From Bacteroidales bacterium (GTDB lineage Bacteria; Bacteroidota; Bacteroidia; Bacteroidales; Marinilabiliaceae), in assembly GCA_024401295.1 (NCBI GenBank), contig JAKSLG010000001.1, forward strand, positions 186,001 to 250,000: a stretch of 64,000 nt of DNA. The letters are read 5' to 3'. Below, in pieces: positions 7,609 through 16,200 of this stretch (the stretch's first letter is position 1; every line of letters starts with the position of its first letter). A model generated the notes under the pieces. The model made no database searches, had not been told where the DNA came from, and was given only the letters and a program-made list of their open reading frames with translations. The translations under genes and the position numbers were made by a program.

Positions 7609-7685
7609 TGCATAATTATTCGATTGCGGTGCAAAAATATGCAATAGCGTTGAATTTTTATTCATCTGAAGTGATAATTTTTGCA
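7609..7685. promoter_or_regulatory. Array of ARG-box-like operators with 21-bp spacing
   Basis: Compared with the 14-base core TGAATWWWWATTCA, 7651-7664 (TGAATTTTTATTCA) is perfect, 7609-7622 (TGCATAATTATTCG) matches at 12 of 14, 7630-7643 (TGCAAAAATATGCA) at 11, and 7672-7685 (TGATAATTTTTGCA) at 10. The four begin exactly 21 bases apart, so they lie on one face of the helix. ArgR boxes elsewhere usually occur as pairs with about this spacing. The second site covers the -7 box of the argR promoter and the third its -33 region. Confidence 0.8.
7632..7639 (-). promoter_or_regulatory. argR promoter -7 box
   Basis: On the minus strand TATTTTTG (7639-7632) matches TAnnTTTG. It lies inside the second ARG-box-like site, about 50 bases upstream of the argR ATG. 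No good -33 element is seen. Confidence 0.65.
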
Positions 7686-7784
7686 AAAAATGATGCTTTT
7701 TTTTGTGATGCGTGTCTGGCATGTCGTGGACATTGACAATGTGCCCGTTCGGGAAGTTGGAATGAGAGCAAAAATTGACCAAGG

Positions 7785-7940
7785 CAAACGGCGGTGAACG
7801 GAGCGGAGACGGTCAGTGAGGGGGAAGCGGAAGTGACGCCCAAAGGGCGGCCGAAGCGAGGGGGAGACTTCCCACTCACAGAAAAAAAGAAGGGAAGAAA
7901 CAAGAAAGAGTTGCTGGAGAAAAAGAGGTCATCTCTTTTT
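7785..7940 (+). other. GC-rich, strongly folding gene-free stretch between argR and argE
   Basis: Bases 7785-7867 are far richer in G and C than the surroundings. GTGAGGGGGAAG (7816-7827) pairs with CTTCCCACTCAC (7868-7879) with one mismatch, and enclosed within it CGCCC (7837-7841) pairs with GGGCG (7845-7849). At 7922-7940 AAAAGAG and CTCTTTT form a short stem that runs into T residues, like a terminator for a plus-strand RNA. No convincing promoter box was found upstream on this strand. An open frame runs through into argE, but its composition is not protein-like. It could be an untranslated RNA, a remnant or a mobile repeat. Confidence 0.4.
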
Positions 7941-7950
7941 CAGATAAAAA

Positions 7951-7980
7951 TGCATAATACGTCAAAAATCACTACTTTTG
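7951..7980 (+). promoter_or_regulatory. argE-argH promoter with one ARG-box-like site
   Basis: TACTTTTG (7973-7980) is an exact TAnnTTTG box, placing the start near 7987, about 11 bases before the ATG at 7998. TGCATAATACGTCA (7951-7964) matches the ARG core at 11 of 14 and covers the region just upstream of the -7 box, suggesting ArgR control of the divergent genes too. Confidence 0.55.
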
Positions 7981-7997
7981 CGGTTGCAAAAAGTGCA

Positions 7998-9068
7998 ATG
8001 TTAATGGCAACAATTGAACAATATACATCGGAGTCGGTCGAATTGCTGCGCAAGATGATAGCAACGCCATCGGTGAGCAGGGATGAGAGTGCCGTTGCAG
8101 ATCTCATACAGGAATGGATGACGAGCAAAGGCCTGAATGTCAACAGAAAAGGGAATAATCTGTGGCTATGTTCAGAGGACTGCGAGAATGGCAAACCTGT
8201 AGTTCTGCTCAATTCTCATATCGATACGGTGAAACCGGCAGCAGGCTATACGCGAGATCCTTTTGCAGCAACAATAGAAAATGGCCGTTTATATGGTTTG
8301 GGAAGTAATGATGCAGGAGGTCCGATGGTGTCTTTGCTGGCAGCGTATCGCTATCTGACGCAGACGGAACAGCCATATCGCTTGATATATCTGGCATCGT
8401 GCGAGGAGGAAGTAAGTGGTCGCGGTGGTATAGAGAGTGTGATTCCGGATCTTGGAAAGATAGATTTGGCAATAGTCGGCGAGCCGACCAAGATGCAGAT
8501 GGCCGTAGCGGAAAAGGGACTGATGGTACTCGATTGTGTTGCTCATGGCAAGAGCGGTCATGCAGCTCGCAACGAAGGCGTAAATGCAATATATGAGGCA
8601 TTGCCAGGCATAGAATGGTTCAGAACGCATCGGTTTGAACGTGAGTCGCCATTCCTTGGTCCGGTGAAGATGAGCGTCACTCAGATTGAGGCTGGAACGC
8701 AACATAATGTTGTTCCGGACACGTGCAAGTTTGTTGTAGATGTGCGAGTGAATGAGATGTATAAGAATGCAGAACTTCTTGAACTTATCAAATCGAGTGT
8801 CGCGTGTGACGTGAAAGAGCGTTCTACGCGCCTGAACAGTTCTGCAATCTCGATGGATCATCCGATTGTTAAGCGAGGCGGGCTGTTGGGACTGACGACT
8901 TTTGGTTCGCCGACGATGAGCGACCAGGCCTTAATGCCTTTCACTTCAATAAAGATTGGTCCGGGCGATTCGGCCCGTTCTCACACAGCCGACGAGTATA
9001 TCGAATTGAAAGAGATAGAAGACGGCATAAAAATGTATATCGACTTGTTGTCGGGATTGAATATGTAA
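7998..9068 (+). CDS. argE: M20 metallohydrolase, N-acyl-ornithine/citrulline deacylase (ArgE-like)
   Basis: This 356-residue zinc amidohydrolase removes the N-acyl group in arginine synthesis. Metal-site motifs are HIDT (in LLNSHIDTVKP), GLGSNDAGG, the catalytic glutamate in ASCEEEVSGRGG, VGEPT, and the final His in SHTADEYI. Its place 27 bp before argH suggests it makes free citrulline or ornithine for the last steps. In Bacteroidota that use succinylornithine carbamoyltransferase the substrate would be N-succinylcitrulline, which is an inference. I start at 7998 because the promoter box ends at 7980 and the upstream in-frame extension has no protein-like composition. A start at 8004 is equally possible. 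Confidence 0.88.
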   Translation: MLMATIEQYTSESVELLRKMIATPSVSRDESAVADLIQEWMTSKGLNVNRKGNNLWLCSEDCENGKPVVLLNSHIDTVKPAAGYTRDPFAATIENGRLYGLGSNDAGGPMVSLLAAYRYLTQTEQPYRLIYLASCEEEVSGRGGIESVIPDLGKIDLAIVGEPTKMQMAVAEKGLMVLDCVAHGKSGHAARNEGVNAIYEALPGIEWFRTHRFERESPFLGPVKMSVTQIEAGTQHNVVPDTCKFVVDVRVNEMYKNAELLELIKSSVACDVKERSTRLNSSAISMDHPIVKRGGLLGLTTFGSPTMSDQALMPFTSIKIGPGDSARSHTADEYIELKEIEDGIKMYIDLLSGLNM

Positions 9069-9095
9069 TAAACACAAAATCAAAAAGATATAACC

Positions 9096-10427
9096 ATGAA
9101 ACTTTGGGATAAAGGATATAATGTCGATGAAAAAATCGACACTTTCACCGTCGGAATGGACCGTGAGCTCGATTTGCATCTTGCTCCATTTGACATCATG
9201 GGTACAATGGCCCATATCACGATGCTCGAGAGTGTCGGATTGCTAAAGAAAGACGAACTTGACGTCCTTCTTAAGGAACTCAAACTCCTCTATGCGGAAG
9301 CCGTTAAGGGACATTTCGACATTGAAGATGACATTGAAGATGTTCATTCTCAGGTTGAGCTGATGCTAACTCGCAAGCTTGGCGACATTGGCAAGAAAGT
9401 TCATAGCGGACGTTCGCGCAACGACCAGGTTCTGCTCGATTTGAAACTCTATTCTCGTGCTCAGATTGAGGATATCGTCATGAGAATGCGAAAGCTTTTC
9501 GATGTTCTTCAGCACAAGAGCGAGCAGTACAAGAATATTCTCATCCCAGGTTATACTCATTTGCAGGTTGCAATGCCTTCTTCGTTTGGCCTTTGGTTCG
9601 GTGCATATGCCGAAAGCCTGACAGACGATATGATAATGATGGAAGCAGCATGGGAAGTTGCCAATCAGAATCCACTTGGTGCGGCCGCCGGATATGGTTC
9701 TTCGTTCCCGCTCAATCGTACGATGACGACGAAACTTCTTGGTTTTAACGACCTTAACTATAATGTCGTTTATGCTCAGATGGGACGTGGAAAGACAGAA
9801 CGTATTGTTGCTTTTGCCATATCTGCTATTGCAGAAACCATTGGTCGTCTGGCTGTTGACGGATGCCTTTATACATCGCAGAATTTTGGTTTCATTCACT
9901 TGCCAAAGCAGATGACAACGGGATCAAGCATCATGCCTCACAAGAAGAATCCGGACGTCTTTGAGCTTATCCGTGCACATTGCAATAAAATCAATGGCGT
10001 TGCCAACACTATACGTCTCATTCAAACCAATTTGCCTTCGGGATACTTCAGGGATATGCAAATCATAAAAGAGGTTTACATTCCTGTATTCCAGGAGATT
10101 AAGGACTGCCTTGACATCACGACGTATGCAATCGAAAACATGGAAGTTGTTGACGGCTTGATGGATGATCCAAAGTATAAATTGGCATTTAGCGTCGAAG
10201 AGGTCAACCGACTTGCAAACGAAGGAATGCCATTCCGCGATGCATATAAGACTGTCGGCATGGCAATCGAACGAGGTGAATTTGAATTCAATGGCGAACT
10301 TCATCACACTCACGAAGGCTCAATTGGAAACCTTTGCACAGAAAACATTCGCAAGAAGATGGATCGTCAGATGGACAAATTTGGCTTCGCAAAGGTGGAA
10401 GAAGCAATCAATAATCTTGTAAAATAA
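9096..10427 (+). CDS. argH: Argininosuccinate lyase
   Basis: ArgH splits argininosuccinate into arginine and fumarate and belongs to the fumarase/aspartase superfamily. The 443-residue protein carries the superfamily signature GSSIMPHKKNPD with the catalytic serine loop, the substrate-binding segment HSGRSRNDQV and TNLPSGYFRDMQ. It lacks the C-terminal acetyltransferase extension found in some ArgH fusions. It is cotranscribed with the deacylase gene upstream. The VanZ-like gene begins 5 bp after its stop. Confidence 0.97.
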   Translation: MKLWDKGYNVDEKIDTFTVGMDRELDLHLAPFDIMGTMAHITMLESVGLLKKDELDVLLKELKLLYAEAVKGHFDIEDDIEDVHSQVELMLTRKLGDIGKKVHSGRSRNDQVLLDLKLYSRAQIEDIVMRMRKLFDVLQHKSEQYKNILIPGYTHLQVAMPSSFGLWFGAYAESLTDDMIMMEAAWEVANQNPLGAAAGYGSSFPLNRTMTTKLLGFNDLNYNVVYAQMGRGKTERIVAFAISAIAETIGRLAVDGCLYTSQNFGFIHLPKQMTTGSSIMPHKKNPDVFELIRAHCNKINGVANTIRLIQTNLPSGYFRDMQIIKEVYIPVFQEIKDCLDITTYAIENMEVVDGLMDDPKYKLAFSVEEVNRLANEGMPFRDAYKTVGMAIERGEFEFNGELHHTHEGSIGNLCTENIRKKMDRQMDKFGFAKVEEAINNLVK

Positions 10428-10431
10428 TGCA

Positions 10432-10803
10432 ATGAAACGGTTCGTATTGTCTCTCGTCGTTGCGCTTGCGATTGTCGTTGCGTCTCTGATTCCTGTACCG
10501 GAGATTCCGCAGACAGATATCCCATTTGCAGACAAATGGGCGCATTGGGTGATGTACGGCACATTGACTCTCGTTATTTCGTATGACCTGATGCGAAGCA
10601 AGTCGCTTTCGATTCGCAATATCGTTGTCGGAGCCGTTTTTGCTGTCGTGCTCGGAGGTCTTTTGGAATTGATGCAAGCCTATTGCACGTCCACGCGAAG
10701 TGGTGATTGGCTGGATTTCTACGCCAATACTTTCGGTGTGTTCTGTGCCGTGGTTATAGTTTTGATATACAAGAAGATGCATGCCTGGAATCGTGGCTGC
10801 TAA
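10432..10803 (+). CDS. VanZ-like family membrane protein
   Basis: This 123-residue inner-membrane protein has about four hydrophobic segments (roughly 3-20, 38-54, 60-80, 97-115). The VanZ-family residues are present: DKWAHWVMYG, then GGLLELMQAY, then the RSGDWLDFYANTFG loop. The family is named after the teicoplanin-resistance protein VanZ, but most members, including those in Bacteroidota, have no known function. It is the last gene of the argE-argH unit and is followed by a hairpin that can stop transcription from both sides. Confidence 0.85.
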   Translation: MKRFVLSLVVALAIVVASLIPVPEIPQTDIPFADKWAHWVMYGTLTLVISYDLMRSKSLSIRNIVVGAVFAVVLGGLLELMQAYCTSTRSGDWLDFYANTFGVFCAVVIVLIYKKMHAWNRGC

Positions 10804-10825
10804 ATGAAATACATCTTCTGAAGAA

Positions 10826-10860
10826 AAAAAGTCTATGGCAAGAATTGTCATAGACTTTTT
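10826..10860. terminator. Two-way terminator between the VanZ-like gene and the esterase fusion
   Basis: AAAAAGTCTATG (10826-10837) and CATAGACTTTTT (10849-10860) form a perfect 12-bp stem. A and T runs on the two sides make it work for both converging transcripts. Confidence 0.88.
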
Positions 10861-10866
10861 CAGTTT

Positions 10867-11952
10867 CTATTGGCCACCCATGTGGCTGAAATAATCGAGT
10901 ACATCGTCCCATGTTTTGAATGGATCCTGTCCGAAATGGAGGAATGTACCCATGAAATCTTTTGCGCCATTCACTTCCCGATCATCAATCAGATAATCTC
11001 CGTATGACAAATTCTTATGATGTGAAAGAATCAGTCGGCGGAATGTCGCGACTCCCAGATGCTTTTGAACCCACATTAGTTTGTCGCTCCAAGCTGTAGG
11101 GTTGCTGAATGGAGCACTCGACAAAATGTATGTGTCATATCGCAATGCCAGCCATCTGAACGCTTTGACCGCACTTGGCAGTGGCTCCAGATTTGCAAAA
11201 AATCCTGGTGCATCATAAAGGTGCCCTTCGTACTCTGCCTGTGTCTTCTCATCTAGTTTGCGCCAGCCATTGTCGTAGTCAGCCAATGTGCCATCGAGAT
11301 CAATATATAAGATCGGTTTCTGACGTCCTTCTTGTCTGTCGTCAATCCAGCTGATAATAGGAATCAGTGAATGAATCAATGCGTGATCATTTAGATGGTG
11401 CTCTCCATCAAATGTAATGGCGTTGATATAATGTGCAGAAAACAGGTCTTTTGTATGGACGATTGGATCTTTGTCGCCAAACATTCCATAGACATGCGTG
11501 CGGCGTTCTTCTTCATCAATGTTTTCAAAACAATGAGATGCAACCTCACGGAACTCCTCAACCAGATCTTGAGTCATCCAGAATTCTGTCTCGCCATCTT
11601 GTCTTGGGTTCAGCCATTTCTGCTTGCCCATGACGTGTAGCGTCTTGAAAGTCTCGGCGATTTGAAATGCCGGATTGACTAAGATTCTGTCGAATCCTGT
11701 TAGCTGCTCAGCATACATTGCACCCATTGATGTGCCAATGATGATGTCAGGCTTCTCCGTATCGCAAATGTCTCTTATGAGTTTCATCGCTTCGTGAGGG
11801 TGGAGGGGCAAATCTGGTGATATCACTTCAGTGTTTGGAAGTAAAATTCTGAGATTTTTTGCTGTTCCAGTTGAGCCGGACGAAGCAAAGCCATGTATGT
11901 AAAGAATCTTTTTCCCGTTCATCATGTCGGGATACTGAACGCTGTTATCCAT
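10867..11952 (-). CDS. Fusion of a YqiA-like esterase and a 5'(3')-deoxyribonucleotidase-like HAD domain
   Basis: This 361-residue protein has two enzyme domains. Residues 14-205 form a YqiA/UPF0227-type alpha/beta hydrolase: HGFASSG (oxyanion region), the nucleophile elbow GTSMGA with Ser75, GDKD with Asp162, and a likely catalytic His at 185-186. Residues 214-358 form a HAD phosphatase of the NT5C deoxyribonucleotidase type: DLDGTLADYD (218-227, nucleophile Asp218), then LSSAPFSN, then LIDDREVNGA. No linker of note separates them. It has no signal peptide, so it is cytoplasmic. It follows fabH but a terminator separates the two. Confidence 0.85.
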   Translation of the reverse strand: MDNSVQYPDMMNGKKILYIHGFASSGSTGTAKNLRILLPNTEVISPDLPLHPHEAMKLIRDICDTEKPDIIIGTSMGAMYAEQLTGFDRILVNPAFQIAETFKTLHVMGKQKWLNPRQDGETEFWMTQDLVEEFREVASHCFENIDEEERRTHVYGMFGDKDPIVHTKDLFSAHYINAITFDGEHHLNDHALIHSLIPIISWIDDRQEGRQKPILYIDLDGTLADYDNGWRKLDEKTQAEYEGHLYDAPGFFANLEPLPSAVKAFRWLALRYDTYILSSAPFSNPTAWSDKLMWVQKHLGVATFRRLILSHHKNLSYGDYLIDDREVNGAKDFMGTFLHFGQDPFKTWDDVLDYFSHMGGQ

Positions 11953-11971
11953 GCTGATAGTATATTGTCAG

Positions 11972-12005
11972 AAAAAATCCCCGCAACCAATCGGCAACGG
12001 GGATT
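11972..12005 (-). terminator. Terminator after fabH
   Basis: On the minus strand AATCCCCG pairs with CGGGGATT around a partly paired inner loop, followed by TTTTTT (11977-11972). It lies 27 bp after the fabH stop. Confidence 0.88.
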
Positions 12006-12031
12006 CTCTATATTGTATCTTTTTTATATGC

Positions 12032-13030
12032 TTACTTTGTGTTATAACCCCACTTGATGTAGATTGAGCCCCAAGTGAAGCCTGCACCAAATGCAGAGAG
12101 AAGCAAATTGTCGCCCTTCTTGAGTTGCTTTTCCCACTCGTAAAGACAAAGTGGAATAGTTGCAGAAGTCGTATTGCCAAATCGCTCGATATTAATCATA
12201 ACCTTCGATGGATCGACACCCATGCGGTCTGCTGTCGCTGCAATGATACGCAAGTTTGCCTGATGTGGAACGAGCCATGCGACATCCTCGGCCTTCAAAC
12301 CATTGCGCTCCATTGTCTCAACCGTCACGTCTGCCATGCGAGTCACGGCATATTTGAACACCTGCTTGCCTTCCTGATAAACGAAATGCTCGTGGTTGTC
12401 AACTGTCTCATGTGATGCAGGCTTCTGCGAACCACCGGCAACGATCTTTAACCAGTGACGTCCCATGCCATCAGTGTGCAGGTTCGCATCAATAACACCA
12501 ATCTCCTCTTCTGTCGGTTCAACAAGAACAGCAGTCGCAGCATCGCCAAACAATACGCAAGTTGTGCGGTCAGTCCAATCGACGATTGATGACATCTTCT
12601 CAGTGCTGACGACAACAACTTTCTTCTTTGTTCCAGCCTTGATGTACTGTGAAGCGAGGTCAAGACCATAGAGGAAGCCCGAACATGCACCGTTTATGTC
12701 GAATGCAAGCGCATTACGGATGTCTGCCTTGTCTGCAATAATGGCTGCAGTTGATGGAATTGGCGCATCTGGAGTCACTGTCGTACAGATGATGAGGTCG
12801 ATCTCTTCTTTCTTCAAACCTGTCTTCTCACAGAGATTTTCGATAGCCTTGACGCCCATGTATGAAGCGCCTTCGCCCTCTTCTTTCAAGATCCTGCGCT
12901 CTTTGATTCCAACGCGGGTCATGATCCACTCGTCGTTGGTGTCAACCATCTTGCTCAGCTCGTCGTTTGTCAAACGATACTCCGGCAGGAAAGCTCCGAT
13001 GCCTGTTATAACTGCATTAATCTTTGCCAT
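12032..13030 (-). CDS. fabH: 3-oxoacyl-ACP synthase III
   Basis: FabH starts fatty acid synthesis by condensing acetyl-CoA (or a branched acyl-CoA) with malonyl-ACP. The 332-residue thiolase-fold protein has the Cys-His-Asn triad: Cys in [13 protein letters not shown], His in [11 protein letters not shown], Asn in [13 protein letters not shown]. Length and C-terminus (GAGFTWGS) are normal. It stands alone, bounded by its own terminator, and lacks the rpmF/plsX or era neighbours common elsewhere. On the minus strand TAAATTTG (13091-13084) is a plausible -7 box. Confidence 0.96.
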   Translation of the reverse strand: MAKINAVITGIGAFLPEYRLTNDELSKMVDTNDEWIMTRVGIKERRILKEEGEGASYMGVKAIENLCEKTGLKKEEIDLIICTTVTPDAPIPSTAAIIADKADIRNALAFDINGACSGFLYGLDLASQYIKAGTKKKVVVVSTEKMSSIVDWTDRTTCVLFGDAATAVLVEPTEEEIGVIDANLHTDGMGRHWLKIVAGGSQKPASHETVDNHEHFVYQEGKQVFKYAVTRMADVTVETMERNGLKAEDVAWLVPHQANLRIIAATADRMGVDPSKVMINIERFGNTTSATIPLCLYEWEKQLKKGDNLLLSAFGAGFTWGSIYIKWGYNTK

Positions 13031-13231
13031 TATTTTTATCTGTTTCTTTCTGCTATGCGTCTCCGTTGGCGCATATTGCGGCGCAAATTTATTATTTTAA
13101 ATTAAATTTTCATAACCAAATCCTTATATTTCATGTAAAAAGAACATATAGCGTTTGATAATTATTATTATCGTCGATATGTTTTGTTAATTGACAATAA
13201 ATTTTTAATTTGCACGATAAACCGGGAACGA

Positions 13232-16200
13232 ATGAGGATATTTTTTGTCATATTGGTATTTGTTGCCTCTGCAATAGGTGTTTTTGCTCAGAAGGTGAAG
13301 TTGATAACTGATGAGGAAAGACTGTCAAACAGTCTTGTGAATCATGTATATCAAGATAGCAGAGGATATATTTGGATCTCAACAGAAGATGGCTTGAACA
13401 GTTTCGATGGCATGACCGTAACGTCATATCAGGCCGGTGATGCTGAGAATGCGATGTCTAGCAGCTACATACAGCGAGTATTTGAAGATTCAAGTGGTCG
13501 TCTATGGATTGGTATGATGAACGGAATTTGTATCTTCAACAGGGAAACAGGCGATTTCAGGCGTGTTGAGTGTGAAGAGTATGGCGAAATAGTCAAGCCT
13601 CACGTTGCAGACATTGTTGAAGATAAGAGCGGTGACGTTTGGTTCGTTACTTCAGGCCGCGGTATTTTGAAATATGATGCAACCGTGCAAAAGGCCGTCC
13701 GAGATATGAGCGTTCTTGGTCAGAACAGCGACATATATCTTTCGGCGGCTCTTGTGGACAAGCTTGGCTATCTTTGGGTTGCTCCTTCGTCTTGCAGCTA
13801 TGTCTATCGTTGTAATGTTGACGGAACTTGGAATGAAAGAATATACCTCGAGAATAACGCGCAGATTTCTGATAACTCGCAAATCATCGAGGCCTATGGT
13901 CATGTTTATTTGAGCACAGACCATAGCGGTATTTTTTGCTACGATGAACATGCCCATAAGTTCAGACATATCGATACCGTCGAGAACGCACTGATATTCT
14001 CAATATGTTCATTTAACAACAAGCTTTTCATTGGAACCGACGGTCAAGGATTGTACACTTATGACATCCAAACGCAGAAAGTTGAGCAAAAGGAGTTTTT
14101 TACACCTCAAATCGATTTTCATAAGGCCAAGATACACTCTATCATGTTCGACTGGAATGGCAACATATGGCTTGCAGTTTTCCAGAAGGGCGTGCTCTAT
14201 ATGCCGCATTCGCTATCGCCATTTGAGAACTATGGCTATCATCCGAATGGATGGAACAACATTGGCTCGGGTTGTGTAATGTCCGTGTTCCGCGATCACA
14301 ATGGTCTTTGGGTGGGTGCAGACAGCGATGCTCTCTACTATGTCGATGACGACGGAAAATCTTCGCATTACGAAAACGGAATGCCTAAAACCATTATGGG
14401 CATTGAACCTGAAGGCGAAAATCGTCTGTGGCTTGCATCATATGATGATGGTCTCTATCTGTTTGATAAGACGACAAAGAGTGCGGTCTCTAAGAATAAT
14501 ATGTTGGAGGCTGTGTCCCCTTCGTACAATAGACGAACCATCTGTATGGCGCATGACAACAAGGGCCGTCTTTGGCTTGGTACATTCGGAAACGGCATTT
14601 TCTGTATAGATGGCAATCGTGTCAAAAATTACGTCTCAACATCGGAAATTATTGATTTTACTCTAAACGAGCCTGTTAATAACTGGATTAATGCCATCTG
14701 TACATATGGTGATGAGGTCTGGTTTTGCACTTATAATGGATTGTGCTGCTACAACACTGTTCATGAACGATTTGTGCCGATTGGTGACGAACTTTACAAG
14801 GCTTTTATCGGCAAGGTCGTGTCCGACATTGAATTCGATGATACAGGGAAAATGTGGCTCGCGACGGCAATAGGCCTTGCTGTATATGACCCGACAAATC
14901 ATTCATTGGATATTATCAATCGTGAGCGAGGCATTGCTTCAAATGGAGTCATCAGCGTGTGTGTGGACAAGATGGGATATGTATGGGCAGGCACGTATGC
15001 CGGTCTGAGCCGTTATGACACAGAAACACAGCTTTTCAATAACTACTATTCGCATGACGGTATTCAGGGTAATCAGTTCTCGCGTGCTGCTGTAGATATC
15101 GATTCGAATACTGGTCAGGTCTTTATTGGCGGAACTAATGGCGTTACGCGATTGAGACCGTTCGGAAAAGAGAAAACAGATTTGAGAATGTCTGTCAGCA
15201 TCACTCATTTCTATCTCAATGGTCGCGAAGTCTTCATGGGAGATTTGTCTGGTGGCAAACCTGTTGTCGACAAGGCTGTGGTCGATGCAGACAGGTTCTC
15301 GTTCTCATATGGCGAAAAAACATTCGCATTTGACCTTTCATCTTTCAATTTTATCAATCCTGAACTGATAACATATGAGTACAAGATGGATGGTTATGAT
15401 ACAGAATGGAACCAGACACAAAATGGCGATTCGCGAATCAGTTACTCTAATATGCCTCCGGGTGAATATACGCTTAATGTCAGTTCGCGTATTGGAGGTT
15501 CGAATTCATCTGTAAAACAGGTCAAAATTGAGATATTACCTTTGTGGTGGCAGACTACATGGGCAAAAGCTCTGTACGTCGCATTGGCATTGCTCGCATT
15601 GGTTTTGTTGTATGCCGCAATGCGTTTCAGAATGAAGATGAAGCAGGAGTTTGTCCGTCAGCAGCAGGAACACAACATTGAGGAAGCAAAATTCCAGTTC
15701 TTCTTCAATATCTCGCACGAAATCAGGACTCCATTGACGCTTATACTCAATCCGATAAAAGAGTTGATGCGCAAGGCTGAACCATCGTCAGACGAGCAAC
15801 GCAGCTATGCAACGATTCATCGCAATGCAATGCGAATCCTCCGCCTTATCAATCAGCTTCTCGATATGCGTAAGATTGAGAAGGGACAGATGGTTATGCA
15901 CTACAAGCAGACGGATATAGAGAAACTTATCGATTCAATCTCCCAGTTCTTTACTGCGTCAGCCGCAGCCAAGAAGGTTAAGTTCCGCCTCATTAACGTA
16001 CTCAACGACAATATTGTTGCTGTTGATCCGGATTATTTCGATAAGGTTATATATAACCTCTATTCAAATGCAATAAAGTTCACGTCAGACAAGAGCGAGA
16101 TTGTTACTCAGGTTAGCGAGCGCTCCGATGGTCGAATTGCAATTGAGGTCATTGACTGTGGCTGTGGCATTGAACCGGACAAACTCGAGATGATTTTCAA

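Noticed and set aside
7794..7997. N-terminal extension of the ArgE-like protein by 68 residues
   Set aside because: It would run through the GC-rich folded stretch, a terminator-like hairpin and the promoter, and its sequence is low-complexity and unlike the family.
13184..13231. Upstream start for the hybrid regulator
   Set aside because: It would put 16 residues before an otherwise perfect signal peptide.
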